Counted from the first letter of the stretch, positions 18,136 to 26,900 are shown. The stretch is DNA of 64,000 nt from Shewanella electrica (GCF_022321485.1 NZ_JAKOGG010000017.1:27883-91882); one strand, 5' to 3'. The notes: generated by a model not told the origin, from the letters alone. Numbers and translations are program-made.

Positions 18136-19860
18136 ATGTTTCAACTACGAGTTAAAACTAGCAAAGGAACTTGGGTTGCGGAGCAGATTTGCCAAGAAGC
18201 AAGTTGTGTGTTGGGTAAAGACGATTCTTGCTTCGTACAGCTGCACGGTTGGCGAATTGGCAAGGAGCACATTCGCTTTATTCGTACCGATGATGGCCTG
18301 TTTGTCAGTGAGTTAATTCCCAAAAGTGGTCTCAGAGTCAATGGCAATACTATCGAGACCTATGGTCCGCTGCAGCCAGATGATTTGATTGAGTTGCATT
18401 CCTACCAAATAACCGCCAAAAATCACACCAAGCTCAGAACCAATTCTGATCCAGTCTCCTCCTCGACGGAAACCGCTGTGAACTCGACTGATACCTCCAA
18501 GGAGCCTGACGCCCCTCCACCACAACAGCCGCAAATAGAGGAGTCTGTTGCTACGGAGAGCGCTCATTCTATTCTAGTCAGAGAATGGCGTAGCAAAATT
18601 CATCAGGAACTGCTCAAGCAAATGGATTTACGTCGTATCAACGTGAATACGATGACTGATGAGGAATTGCGAACTTTTACAGACAGCATGATTAGCGGCA
18701 TTGTGGCGGAGATGGAAGACTTTCCTGCAGAGTTAAACAGGCAAAAAGTTTCTGATCAAGTGCTAAACGAAGCGGTTGGGCTTGGTCCTCTAGAATCTTT
18801 GCTGGCAATGGATGATGTCAGTGAAGTTATGGTGAATGCGGCTGACGAAATCTTCTATGAGAAAGCAGGACGCATTACAAAATCAGACGTGACATTTACC
18901 GATGATCGCTCTGTATTGGCAGCCATTGAACGGATAGTTACACCGCTTGGACGGCGCATAGATGAAAGCTCCCCAACAGTGGATGCCCGTTTGAAAGATG
19001 GTTCACGGGTAAATGCAGTAATTCCCCCAATAGCCCTTAAAGGCCCTTGTATCACCATTCGTAAGTTTATGAAGGAGCGACTTACTGCTCAGCATTTGGT
19101 GAACTTCAACACCTTGAGTCCAGCTATGGTGCACTTTCTGGAAATGGCGGTGAAACACAAGCAAAACATCATTATCTCCGGAGGTACCGGCTCGGGAAAA
19201 ACGACTCTTTTGAATGTGCTGTCCAACTTTATTCCAGTGCATGAACGGGTTATCACCGTTGAGGATGCTGCGGAACTCAAGCTGACTCAGAACAACCTTA
19301 TCTCACTCGAAGCCAGACCATCAAACCAAGAAGGCAAGGGTGAAGTACCTATTCGAGATTTGGTGAAAAACTGTTTGCGTATGCGCCCAGACCGAATTGT
19401 GGTGGGCGAGTGCCGTGGCGGTGAAGCGCTTGATATGCTTCAAGCAATGAACACTGGCCACGATGGTTCACTCAGCACCGCTCATGCTAACAGCCCCAGA
19501 GACTGTATTTCACGTTTGGAAGTGATGGTGATGATGGCTGGGGTGGAACTGCCAATTTTGGCAATTCGTGAGCAGATATCTTCCGCCGTTAACCTGATTG
19601 TTCAGCAAACCCGCTTTGCGTGCGGCTCACGCAAGATTGTCAGCATTTGCGAAGTGGCGGGAGTTGAGGGCAACCGAATCCAGCTTGGCGAAATATTTAA
19701 ATTTCAACAAAACGGCTACGGCGATGATGGCAAGGTAAAGGGTGAGTTCATCTCAACTGGCATAGTACCGCAGTTTTATGAAGAACTAGCTAAACGCGGA
19801 CTAGAGGTGGATATGGACATATTTTCTCCCGGCGCGAAGGTAAAGGATTTGGCACCATGA
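18136..19860 (+). CDS. tadA: FHA domain fused to Tad secretion ATPase (TadA/CpaF)
   Basis: 574 residues. The first 100 look like a forkhead-associated domain (VLGKDDSCFVQLHG, WRIGKEHIRF, SGLRVNGNTIE). A Pro/Thr/Ser-rich linker at about residues 100-145 leads to a complete CpaF-type ATPase. Walker A SGGTGSGKTTL is near 347-357, the Asp/Glu box is MRPDRIVVGECRGGEA, and the His box is NTGHDGSLSTAHANS. It powers pilus extension from the cytoplasmic side. I chose the ATG at 18136 because GAGGA lies six bases upstream; a GTG at 18133 is too close. FHA domains bind phosphothreonine, so pilus activity might respond to Ser/Thr phosphorylation; this is inference. The stop overlaps tadB by four bases. 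Confidence 0.93.
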   Translation: MFQLRVKTSKGTWVAEQICQEASCVLGKDDSCFVQLHGWRIGKEHIRFIRTDDGLFVSELIPKSGLRVNGNTIETYGPLQPDDLIELHSYQITAKNHTKLRTNSDPVSSSTETAVNSTDTSKEPDAPPPQQPQIEESVATESAHSILVREWRSKIHQELLKQMDLRRINVNTMTDEELRTFTDSMISGIVAEMEDFPAELNRQKVSDQVLNEAVGLGPLESLLAMDDVSEVMVNAADEIFYEKAGRITKSDVTFTDDRSVLAAIERIVTPLGRRIDESSPTVDARLKDGSRVNAVIPPIALKGPCITIRKFMKERLTAQHLVNFNTLSPAMVHFLEMAVKHKQNIIISGGTGSGKTTLLNVLSNFIPVHERVITVEDAAELKLTQNNLISLEARPSNQEGKGEVPIRDLVKNCLRMRPDRIVVGECRGGEALDMLQAMNTGHDGSLSTAHANSPRDCISRLEVMVMMAGVELPILAIREQISSAVNLIVQQTRFACGSRKIVSICEVAGVEGNRIQLGEIFKFQQNGYGDDGKVKGEFISTGIVPQFYEELAKRGLEVDMDIFSPGAKVKDLAP

Positions 19861-20711
19861 CTTTTGAAATTGCACTGGTCGCGATGTTTTTTTCACTGTC
19901 CGCTGGAGTCTTTGCTTGGTTTTTGGTGAGAGTAGTTTCTGGGGCTGCTGTCAGCTATCGGCGGAACTTTACAGCACAGGCTAAGATCAAGTTGTCAGAT
20001 CTTTTTCTGACTATCGAGCCCGAAAAACTGTTCATGTTGAACCTAGCGGCTGTAGTACTGTTTTTCGTTTTCACCTTTTTTTTGACCGGTAATATCATCC
20101 CTGCCTCCGTAATGGCTGTTTTGGTGGGGGCTTCTCCAACGGTGATTTTTTCGATACTGCGAAAGCGGCGGCAAAAGGCTTTTATCAGTCAATTGCCAGA
20201 CATGTTACAGGGAACATCGACGGCTATGCGCTCAGGTGCCAGTTTGAACCAAGCGCTGGAGTCTGTTATTGCAGAATCCAGTGCCCCCATCAAGCAGGAA
20301 TTTGATTTGTTCCTTAGAGAAGTACGAGTGGGGGTTAGTTTCAACGAAGCCTTAGACAATCTATACCAGCGCATTCCGCTAATGGACCTGAATCTAGTGA
20401 TTTCAGGGATGAAAATATCCCGGGAAATCGGTGGAAACCTAGCCGAAACACTTGAACGTATGGCTGATACTTTGCGCAGAAAATTGGAAATGGAAGGCAA
20501 GATTGATGCGCTTACCGCTCAGGGACGGGCACAGGGCTACGTGATGACAGGGCTGCCGATATTGCTAGGCTTGGTTTTATACCAAATGGAACCGGATCAA
20601 ATGTCGCTGTTGTGGACAGAATGGTATGGATGGATGGTGATATCCATCGTAGTTGTACTTGAAATTATTGGATTTTTCTTTATCAGAAAAATCGTCAACA
20701 TAGATGTGTAA
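19857..20711 (+). CDS. tadB: Tad pilus inner-membrane platform protein TadB
   Basis: 284 residues with an N-terminal helix, two helices near residues 60-100 and one or two at the C-terminus. The T2SSF-type core is seen as LPDMLQGTSTAMRSGASLNQALE and ISREIGGNLAETLERMADTLR. TadB and TadC form the inner-membrane platform driven by the ATPase. The start is coupled to tadA through ATGA, and tadC follows after five bases. Confidence 0.93.
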   Translation: MTFEIALVAMFFSLSAGVFAWFLVRVVSGAAVSYRRNFTAQAKIKLSDLFLTIEPEKLFMLNLAAVVLFFVFTFFLTGNIIPASVMAVLVGASPTVIFSILRKRRQKAFISQLPDMLQGTSTAMRSGASLNQALESVIAESSAPIKQEFDLFLREVRVGVSFNEALDNLYQRIPLMDLNLVISGMKISREIGGNLAETLERMADTLRRKLEMEGKIDALTAQGRAQGYVMTGLPILLGLVLYQMEPDQMSLLWTEWYGWMVISIVVVLEIIGFFFIRKIVNIDV

Positions 20712-20716
20712 TTACG

Positions 20717-21592
20717 ATGACCTTTATTATTTCATTGGCTATCAGCATCGCCATTTTCATCGGATTCATAGCCTTCGGGCGTATTGTTAGCTTTGTAAAA
20801 AAAGCCGATAGACAGTACATGGATCCGCTGCCACCACTGATGAGGCTAAATTGGCCAGCTATCTGTTTTCTGTCTCATTACTTTGGTGACTTACTCTCGG
20901 TAGAATACATAGAGCGAAGCAAAATTAAACTGAGACGGGCAGGTCTTGCTTATCTAGTAACAGCGCAACAGTTTTTTGCACTTAAGCTATTGTCATCATT
21001 AACATTTACACTGTTATCCTGGTTATGTTTTCTAATGTTGGACAAGCCCGCAGGTATAGCGCCGCTGGCTTTTTCACTGTTTGGTTTTATTTTTCCTGAA
21101 ATCAATCTCAACGACCGTAAAAAGAAAGTAGAAAAGGAGATTGTGCGCCTGTTACCGATCTATCTCGACTTCATTACCATGGCTGTTGAAGCAGGGATGA
21201 ATCTTAATAGCGCACTGATGCAAGCTGTTGAAAAGGGCCCACCTGGTCCACTGAACCATGAGTTTCAAAAGGTGCTTAGAGACATTAAAGCTGGTGTAGG
21301 GAAAATTGAAGCACTGCGGAATATGAGCGAGCGCTTAGATATTCGAGAAATACGCAGCCTAGTATCGTCGCTTTCCCATGCAGAAAAAAGTGGTTCAAGC
21401 GTGGGCGAAACCTTAAGAATCCAATCTGAACAACGACGTACAGAACGTTTCCAGCGTGCCGAAAAGTTGGCGATGCAAGCACCTGTAAAACTCGTAGGGC
21501 CTTTGGTGCTATTCATCTTTCCGACCACTTTTATTGTGTTGTTTTTTCCTATTGCAACCCAGATGTTCGCTCTGTTTACCAAAGGGGGATAA
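20717..21592 (+). CDS. tadC: Tad pilus inner-membrane platform protein TadC
   Basis: 291 residues with the second T2SSF-type platform fold. The core is visible as LLPIYLDFITMAVEAGMNLNSALMQAVEKG and LVSSLSHAEKSGSSVGETLRIQSEQRR. Membrane helices lie at the N-terminus, near residues 90-135 and at the C-terminus. It pairs with TadB. The DUF192 gene begins immediately after its stop. Confidence 0.93.
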   Translation: MTFIISLAISIAIFIGFIAFGRIVSFVKKADRQYMDPLPPLMRLNWPAICFLSHYFGDLLSVEYIERSKIKLRRAGLAYLVTAQQFFALKLLSSLTFTLLSWLCFLMLDKPAGIAPLAFSLFGFIFPEINLNDRKKKVEKEIVRLLPIYLDFITMAVEAGMNLNSALMQAVEKGPPGPLNHEFQKVLRDIKAGVGKIEALRNMSERLDIREIRSLVSSLSHAEKSGSSVGETLRIQSEQRRTERFQRAEKLAMQAPVKLVGPLVLFIFPTTFIVLFFPIATQMFALFTKGG

Positions 21593-21934
21593 ATGCAACT
21601 TAAATCCTTGTATTTCGATGAACGAGCGCTGTTGAATAGGGTGTTTTTACCGCACAGTTTTTGGCAACGCGCCAGAGGCTTGTTGGGCAAACCACCTTTG
21701 CAAATTGATGAAGGTTTTTTATTCAACGATTGCCGCGCAATACACATGTTTGGTATGCGTCATATGCTAGATATCGTATTTGTAGATGGAGATCTGAAAA
21801 TTTGTAAATTGGTGCCTGAACTTTCGCCGTGGAGGATGGCGTACTGCGCTAATGCCGAGCACACATTGGAATTAGCCTCAGGCAGTATAGGTCGTCTAGA
21901 ACTGACTCTCGGGCAACAACTGGAATTGAGATAG
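21593..21934 (+). CDS. DUF192 family small protein in the Tad operon
   Basis: 113 residues matching the DUF192 fold, with the conserved RARGLLGKPPL, a GFLF...CRAIHMFGMRHMLDIVFVD core and a C-terminal ELASGSIGRLEL. The molecular function of DUF192 is not established as far as I know. No signal peptide is visible here, whereas many family members are exported. It is inserted between tadC and the lipoprotein gene with no spacing, so it is probably expressed as part of the pilus operon. Confidence 0.8.
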   Translation: MQLKSLYFDERALLNRVFLPHSFWQRARGLLGKPPLQIDEGFLFNDCRAIHMFGMRHMLDIVFVDGDLKICKLVPELSPWRMAYCANAEHTLELASGSIGRLELTLGQQLELR

Positions 21935-21936
21935 AA

Positions 21937-22377
21937 ATGAAAACTATCACACTGATATCACTTTGTATTTTGCTAACAGCTTGTGCCTCAACACAGAACA
22001 AGCAGCAGACAAATATCTCCTTCACTGAGCAATTGAAAGTAGCTGAAGAAGCCTATACCGAAGCCCGTTTAACGGACGCTGAAACCCAGTACCTGCAACT
22101 AACCCTGACAAATCCAGAGTATAAAGAAGCTTGGTTTAAGCTTGGCAATATATATGCTCGTCAGGGACGATATGAGGCTTCGATTCGTTGCTATGAGAAG
22201 GTGTTAGCACTGGACAATCAGGACGGCAAAGCTTGGTTTAACCTAGCTGTTGTTAAACTTAATCAATCACGCCAAACTTTGCAGCAAGCTGAACAAACTT
22301 TAGCACCAGACACTGCGGAACTAAAGCAAATCAAGCAGTTGACACAAACCCTTAATCAGGTTTCCAAAGGGAGTTAA
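21937..22377 (+). CDS. tadD: TPR lipoprotein, TadD-like
   Basis: 146 residues with a lipoprotein signal (LILLTAC-type lipobox, here ISLCILLTAC, Cys at residue 16). Two to three tetratricopeptide repeats follow (EAWFKLGNIYARQGRYEASI and KAWFNLAVVKLNQS). TadD-type lipoproteins act as pilotins or assembly factors for the secretin. Its position between the platform genes and tadE fits. Two bases separate it from the DUF192 gene. Confidence 0.88.
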   Translation: MKTITLISLCILLTACASTQNKQQTNISFTEQLKVAEEAYTEARLTDAETQYLQLTLTNPEYKEAWFKLGNIYARQGRYEASIRCYEKVLALDNQDGKAWFNLAVVKLNQSRQTLQQAEQTLAPDTAELKQIKQLTQTLNQVSKGS

Positions 22378-22378
22378 C

Positions 22379-23086
22379 GTGAAACAGTATTTCAGAGGTC
22401 AAAGCTTGACAGAGTTTCTGGTGCTGATGCCAATTTTCTTCCTGTTGCTGTTTGGAATTTTAGAATTTACCTATATATATCGCGCCAAAACCACATTAAA
22501 CACTGCAACATTTGAAGCTGCCCGAGCAGGTTCCCTTAACAATGCTCAGCTTGATCCAATGCGAGAAGCACTGCGTAAAGGCATGGTGCCTTTATATATG
22601 CAGGGTGGAACAGGAGCTCTAAAAATGGGGGAGGCTTATGTAAAGGTAAGACTTGATGAAGCCGCGATGAATACAATATCCGCAACAGTCACCATAGTTC
22701 ATCCCACAATAGCCGTTTTTGACACTTTCAAAGTGAAACGAAAGACAACCTTAGTGAACGATACAGCAGATCTAGAGCGCTGGATAATTCCTAATGACAG
22801 TTTGCTCTACCGTTCAGCCAAAAAAGAAACGGTTCAAATTGCCGGGAAAAACGAAAGTATGAATATTCAGGATGCCAATCTGCTGAAAATTAGAACACTT
22901 TGGTGTTACAAACTGAAAGTTCCTATTTTACGCGAACTAATGGTTTCAAGCCTAGGGTGGTTTGGATCATCTGAGCAAAGAGCATGTAACGCGCTTGGCG
23001 TATTGAATGGTCCTCGACTGGCGCTGAGTTCCCAATCAACAATCAGAATGCAGTCACATATAGTGTCTGATGGAAATTTGAAATGA
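22379..23086 (+). CDS. tadE: TadE-like pseudopilin
   Basis: 235 residues. The start is a GTG at 22379 after GGGAG. The N-terminus FRGQSLTEFLVLMPIFFLLLFGILEFTYIYRAKTTL is the typical TadE signature: Gly-Gln before the cleavage site, Glu in position +5, a hydrophobic helix and a trailing aromatic. It is then followed by NTATFEAARAGSLN. It is presumably processed by a prepilin peptidase encoded elsewhere. Two bases separate it from tadD. Confidence 0.88.
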   Translation: MKQYFRGQSLTEFLVLMPIFFLLLFGILEFTYIYRAKTTLNTATFEAARAGSLNNAQLDPMREALRKGMVPLYMQGGTGALKMGEAYVKVRLDEAAMNTISATVTIVHPTIAVFDTFKVKRKTTLVNDTADLERWIIPNDSLLYRSAKKETVQIAGKNESMNIQDANLLKIRTLWCYKLKVPILRELMVSSLGWFGSSEQRACNALGVLNGPRLALSSQSTIRMQSHIVSDGNLK

Positions 23087-23097
23087 CAGGGATTGTT

Positions 23098-23985
23098 ATG
23101 AACATCAAATCGCTTTTGGTATTTTCTCTCCTAGGTGGCGCATTTGCCACACAAGCTGAATCACTCAGTGAATACAAGTTTAAAGAGGCAGAGTTGTTCA
23201 GCAGTGAAAGTAAGATATTGATCAATCGGGAGATTCCCCTAGGGGCTCTTACATTTGCGAATCAAGAAACTAACGTACGTACAGAAGGATATTACCCTGA
23301 AAAGTCCGTACAACTTAACGGTAAAGCAAAAGTGCGGATATTTGACTTCAGTCGTCAATATTCAGCATTTCACGTAGCACAATTACTTGAGGAATTGTTG
23401 GAGCAGCGGGGTTATACGATTCGCTACCGTTGTCAGGAAATATCCTGTGGAGACTTAATAGGCTGGAGAGCTTCATTATCCCACTTTATCGACGGTGTAG
23501 AGAATCGTCAGCAGGTAATTGTTGCTAGTAAAACAAATAACAATCTGTCGGCCTCATATATTGTTAGTCACATAACAGATATTGACTCCCAACCTCGTCT
23601 GGTGATGGAAGTCATCGAGACTGCTTCACCTATAAAGAGCGCACCCAATAGAGCGTTAACACTGAACTTCGATGTAAACTCTGCGCAGTTTACTGATGAG
23701 CAAAAACGCCAGATTGGCAGTATTGCAGAAGTGATTAAACGTGACAGCATGTGCAATTATAAAATCACTGGGTTTGCTGATAGTCAGGGGGACGAAGCGT
23801 CCAATCTCATATTATCCGAAACTCGAGCCTACAATTTGTCAAAGCTCCTAATTGATCAGTATGGCGTCCCCGCAGAAATAATTGATGTGCGAGGAGTAGG
23901 TGAAGCTCATCCGCTAAAAAACAATAATTCAGTTGATGGTCGGGCGGCCAATAGACGAGTTGAACTGATACCTGTAAGGCTGTAA
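23098..23985 (+). CDS. OmpA-domain exported protein closing the Tad operon
   Basis: 295 residues from the ATG at 23098, chosen because the signal peptide MNIKSLLVFSLLGGAFATQA starts there and AGGGA precedes it. An upstream ATG at 23083 overlaps tadE. The middle has a DUF4892-like segment with RYRCQEISCGD. The C-terminal 105 residues are an OmpA-type peptidoglycan-binding domain (LNFDVNSAQF, GFADSQGDEASN, LSETRAYNLS, NRRVEL). It resembles the second half of the protein at 8407, so the locus has such a protein at each end. It may tie the secretin or pilus base to the cell wall. Confidence 0.82.
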   Translation: MNIKSLLVFSLLGGAFATQAESLSEYKFKEAELFSSESKILINREIPLGALTFANQETNVRTEGYYPEKSVQLNGKAKVRIFDFSRQYSAFHVAQLLEELLEQRGYTIRYRCQEISCGDLIGWRASLSHFIDGVENRQQVIVASKTNNNLSASYIVSHITDIDSQPRLVMEVIETASPIKSAPNRALTLNFDVNSAQFTDEQKRQIGSIAEVIKRDSMCNYKITGFADSQGDEASNLILSETRAYNLSKLLIDQYGVPAEIIDVRGVGEAHPLKNNNSVDGRAANRRVELIPVRL

Positions 23986-23988
23986 TTT

Positions 23989-24017
23989 TTACGGTGGCTG
24001 GCTCCACGGTAATTTTT
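23989..24017 (+). terminator. Probable terminator of the Tad operon
   Basis: TTACGGTGG (23989-23997) pairs with CCACGGTAA (24004-24012) with one internal mismatch around a six-base loop and is followed by TTTTT. It lies four bases after the OmpA-domain stop. Confidence 0.55.
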
Positions 24018-24049
24018 GTTTGTATCACAGACTTGGATTAGCATCCGCG

Positions 24050-24135
24050 AAGCCGATAAGCTCGTCAAAAAGCAATACTGGCAATGGTGCGCTGCCGAAC
24101 CTTTATCTATCTGGAAAAGTAAACTGGATGACTAA
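24050..24135 (+). pseudogene. 3' fragment of secreted protein gene A
   Basis: In frame, this reads SIREADKLVKKQYWQWCAAE and onward to the same C-terminus and stop as the 11072 gene. Nothing matching the first 165 or so residues lies upstream; the tad terminator region does. It is a duplicated, truncated copy of gene A placed before B2, just as A lies before B1. Confidence 0.8.
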
Positions 24136-24465
24136 TGTCATTATCTACTTACACGCCATATAAACAATGAATTAGGTACTAGGATGCAATTAAATAGAAG
24201 AGTATTTCTGGCACAGCTCTTATTGTGTTTCTCACTGCTCAGCATAGCTTCTACTGCCATCGCTAAGGAAAAAAGCGCCTATGACTTGTTAATGGAAAGA
24301 GCCATTTCTAAGCCTCATGAGGTTGAACTAGCGCGCAAAGGTATCGCAGAAACCAGTATTGATAGAGCTTGGGAAAGACCTTGTCCCTATCGAGAACTAA
24401 GAGGCACAGAGGAGGAGGAAAAAGAGTTTTTATATCACTGCGAACGTTGGAATGACTGTGTGTCT
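24050..24465 (+). repeat. Direct repeat, right copy (pair with 11568-11983)
   Basis: Right partner of the repeat at 11568-11983, in the same orientation with a 12482-base offset. Recombination between the copies would delete the genes from B1 through the OmpA-domain gene. Confidence 0.92.
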
Positions 24466-24750
24466 ACCGGCGGCGCTGCCAGCATATTTACCGAGGGGTA
24501 TTACAAAAACCAGCAACTACCTCCCGATGCACAAGTACCATGGACGTTCTATCAGAATCTTTTTTTGGACGGAGAGGATTTAGCATCGGCTACAGGCCAC
24601 TTAAAACAACATGCCCTAAAGTTTGCCGAAGACAATTGGCGTTTGTTTGAGGGCCGAGATGCTCACGAGACCAGTGATATGGTGGAAGACAAGTTCTGGC
24701 AATGGTGCTCTGCCGAGCCTTTAACGTTATGGAAAGCAGATGATTTATAG
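24184..24750 (+). CDS. Secreted four-cysteine protein B2 (unrecognised family)
   Basis: 188 residues. The signal peptide and first 90 residues are nearly identical to B1 (11702), and so are the last 48. The centre, about residues 95-141, differs and contains FTEGYYKNQQ and DGEDLA. The latter is shared with protein A but absent from B1, so B2 looks like a mosaic between the A and B types. Cysteines in PCPY, CERWNDC and WQWC are conserved. Function unknown. It is the last gene of the accessory block before a 623-base gap. Confidence 0.8.
   Translation: MQLNRRVFLAQLLLCFSLLSIASTAIAKEKSAYDLLMERAISKPHEVELARKGIAETSIDRAWERPCPYRELRGTEEEEKEFLYHCERWNDCVSTGGAASIFTEGYYKNQQLPPDAQVPWTFYQNLFLDGEDLASATGHLKQHALKFAEDNWRLFEGRDAHETSDMVEDKFWQWCSAEPLTLWKADDL
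24606..24750 (+). repeat. Direct repeat, right 3' block (pair with 12133-12277)
   Basis: 145 bases identical to the end of gene B1 except for one base. They lie after a divergent central segment of 140 bases, which is 149 bases in B1. Confidence 0.92.
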
Positions 24751-25373
24751 CGGGTGTATCGAAAGGAAAATAGCTGCTTTAATTTGAGGCAGAGTATTCA
24801 AATATCGTCGTTGGCTTTTCCATCCCCTGATATAGGAAAAGTCCATGGCGTGCGCCACTTGAAAAGCAAAAGCCAAGTCGCTGTAGGTGTCTAGCGCTGT
24901 ATCAGCAGGCATTTTTACGCTAACTGGAGCCATTGACGTTGGCTGACAACATCACTCGATTGCTAAGATTGCCTCATTATTATGAAATTTTATTTCAGAA
25001 TAGGCATAATTTGCTCGCGGCCCTAATCAACCAATTAAGCGTCTTATACACTTAGCTAACAGTATATAAATCAAGCAAAAACTAACACAAACCTTAACGT
25101 CAGCCTCATTTTTGCCGATGAAATCCCAAAATCAAGCCAAAACCCCCGTCAAACGCTCTACACAGCTATCGCCATTACGAGTAGTCTGTCAGGGCTGATG
25201 CCCCACAAGCATTAGCCGTTCACTTTGTAGCCGCTCCAGTTGGGGGAACGTGCCAAAATGTGAAATTTTCTTCCTTATTTGTCAAATATGTCTCATTACT
25301 TGCGATTATTTTTTGATACATTCGGAGCCAGTTTTATTTTTAGTATTATAATACAATATGAGATGAGACCATT
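24751..25373. other. Gene-poor, AT-rich gap at the right edge of the accessory block
   Basis: I see no convincing gene here. A 62-codon leftward frame (24745-24933) contains MDFSYIRGWKSQRRYLNTL, which could be a fragment of a lost gene, but I cannot name it. No terminal inverted repeats or copy of the mnmE attachment site are apparent. Near the right end is a perfect 12-base palindrome, GTATTATAATAC, at 25343-25354, just before the symporter gene. It overlaps a TATAAT at 25347-25352, so it could be an operator at the symporter promoter. Confidence 0.5.
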
Positions 25374-26777
25374 ATGGCAAACAGTAAAAGTAGCAAGTTG
25401 GTCACCTTCGCAGCGTCAATTGCAGGACTGCTGTTTGGGTTAGACATCGGCATTATCTCTGGCGCCCTGCCATTTATCGTTAATGATTGGAACATTTCCA
25501 CACATGAACAAGAATGGGTCGTCAGTACCATGATGCTTGGCGCCACCATTGGTGCCATTTCTAACGGTTGGCTGTCTGCCGCACTGGGCAGAAAAAACAG
25601 CCTACTGGTAGGCGGAATTTTGTTTGGTATCGGCACATTGGGGTGTGCGCTGGCACCAGATCTCACCGTCATGTATGTGTTTAGGGTGGTACAAGGGTTC
25701 TCGATTGGTATTGCATCATTCGCCGCACCGCTTTATCTATCTGAAATGTCAGAAAAATCAGTGCGTGGCCGCCGAATTGCCACTTATCAATTGATGGTCA
25801 CTATCGGTATTCTCGCTGCCTTCCTGTCTGACACAGCTTTCAGCGTGAAAGAAACCTATAGCATGCTCGGTTTGGATGTGAGCAACTGGCGTTTAATGTT
25901 TGCCGTACTGCTGATCCCATCATTCCTGCTGATCGGCACGGTAATGTCTATGCCTAAATCACCACGTTGGTTAGCCTCAAAAGGCCGCTTGGTGGAAGCG
26001 CGTAAAGTGCTACACGATATCCGTAAAGGTGAGCGTGAAGCAGACGAAGAATATGACGACATCATGCGCAGCCTGTCAGTCAAACAATCAGGTTTTGGCC
26101 TGTTCAAAGCTAACCCAAATTTCCGCCGCAGTGTGTTCTTGGGGATGGTGCTGCAGTTCATGCAACAATTTACCGGCATGAACATTTTGATGTACTACGC
26201 GCCAAAAATCTTTGAAATTGCCGGTTTCAGTACGCCAACCGAGCAGATGTTTAGTACCGCATTTGTTGGCCTAGCGTTTGTACTGGCGACCTTTATTGCT
26301 ATCGCGATGGCAGATAGTTGGGGCCGCAAACCGGCACTGAAAATCGGCTTTACCGTAATGGGCATCGGCATGTTTGGTTTAGGTTTGCTGCTGAAATACG
26401 TGTTAGAAGGTGATGCACCAGCATACTTCTCTTACCTAGCCGTATTGGTGTCTATGGTGTGTATCGTAGGTTACGCCATGAGTGCCGCGCCTATGGTGTG
26501 GGTACTGTGCTCTGAAATCCAGCCACTGAAAGGCCGCGATTTTGGTATTGCCTGCTCGACTACCACCAACTGGGCGTCCAACATGGTGCTAGGCGCCACT
26601 TTCCTGAGCTTGTTGCACGGTATTGGTACTGCGCAAACCTTCTGGATGTACGCCGCATTTAACTTCCTGTTCATCGTAGTCACCATTCTGTTTGTTCCAG
26701 AAACCAAAGGGGTAACACTGGAAAAAATCGAATCTAACTTGATGTCAGGTAACAAGCTACGCGATATCGGCGCATAA
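25374..26777 (+). CDS. MFS sugar-proton symporter (GalP/AraE/XylE type)
   Basis: 467 residues with about twelve membrane helices. Family motifs are visible: [14 protein letters not shown] in helix 1, [29 protein letters not shown] at the end of the first half, [17 protein letters not shown] in helix 7, and the closing [12 protein letters not shown]. It resembles arabinose and galactose proton symporters, but the substrate cannot be fixed from sequence. The gene stands alone: a palindromic TATAAT-containing sequence lies upstream and an intrinsic terminator follows. No sugar-catabolism gene adjoins it. Confidence 0.9.
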   Translation: MANSKSSKLVTFAASIAGLLFGLDIGIISGALPFIVNDWNISTHEQEWVVSTMMLGATIGAISNGWLSAALGRKNSLLVGGILFGIGTLGCALAPDLTVMYVFRVVQGFSIGIASFAAPLYLSEMSEKSVRGRRIATYQLMVTIGILAAFLSDTAFSVKETYSMLGLDVSNWRLMFAVLLIPSFLLIGTVMSMPKSPRWLASKGRLVEARKVLHDIRKGEREADEEYDDIMRSLSVKQSGFGLFKANPNFRRSVFLGMVLQFMQQFTGMNILMYYAPKIFEIAGFSTPTEQMFSTAFVGLAFVLATFIAIAMADSWGRKPALKIGFTVMGIGMFGLGLLLKYVLEGDAPAYFSYLAVLVSMVCIVGYAMSAAPMVWVLCSEIQPLKGRDFGIACSTTTNWASNMVLGATFLSLLHGIGTAQTFWMYAAFNFLFIVVTILFVPETKGVTLEKIESNLMSGNKLRDIGA

Positions 26778-26796
26778 CTGACTCGTTTTACACATC

Positions 26797-26825
26797 AAGG
26801 CCACAGCATTGTCTGTGGCCTTTTT
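26797..26825 (+). terminator. Intrinsic terminator after the symporter gene
   Basis: GGCCACAG (26799-26806) and CTGTGGCC (26813-26820) form a perfect eight-base stem with a six-base loop, followed by TTTTT. Confidence 0.88.
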
Positions 26826-26900
26826 ATTGTGCGTTAACTGTTCGGCAGCGGATGATTGTTTTAACATGCCCAGTGTCGTTTAACACTCAGGTAAATGGAT

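Noticed and set aside
24745-24933. 62-codon leftward frame that might be a transposase fragment
   Set aside because: No catalytic motif, no terminal inverted repeats and no ribosome site. It overlaps the end of B2, so it is not called as a gene.
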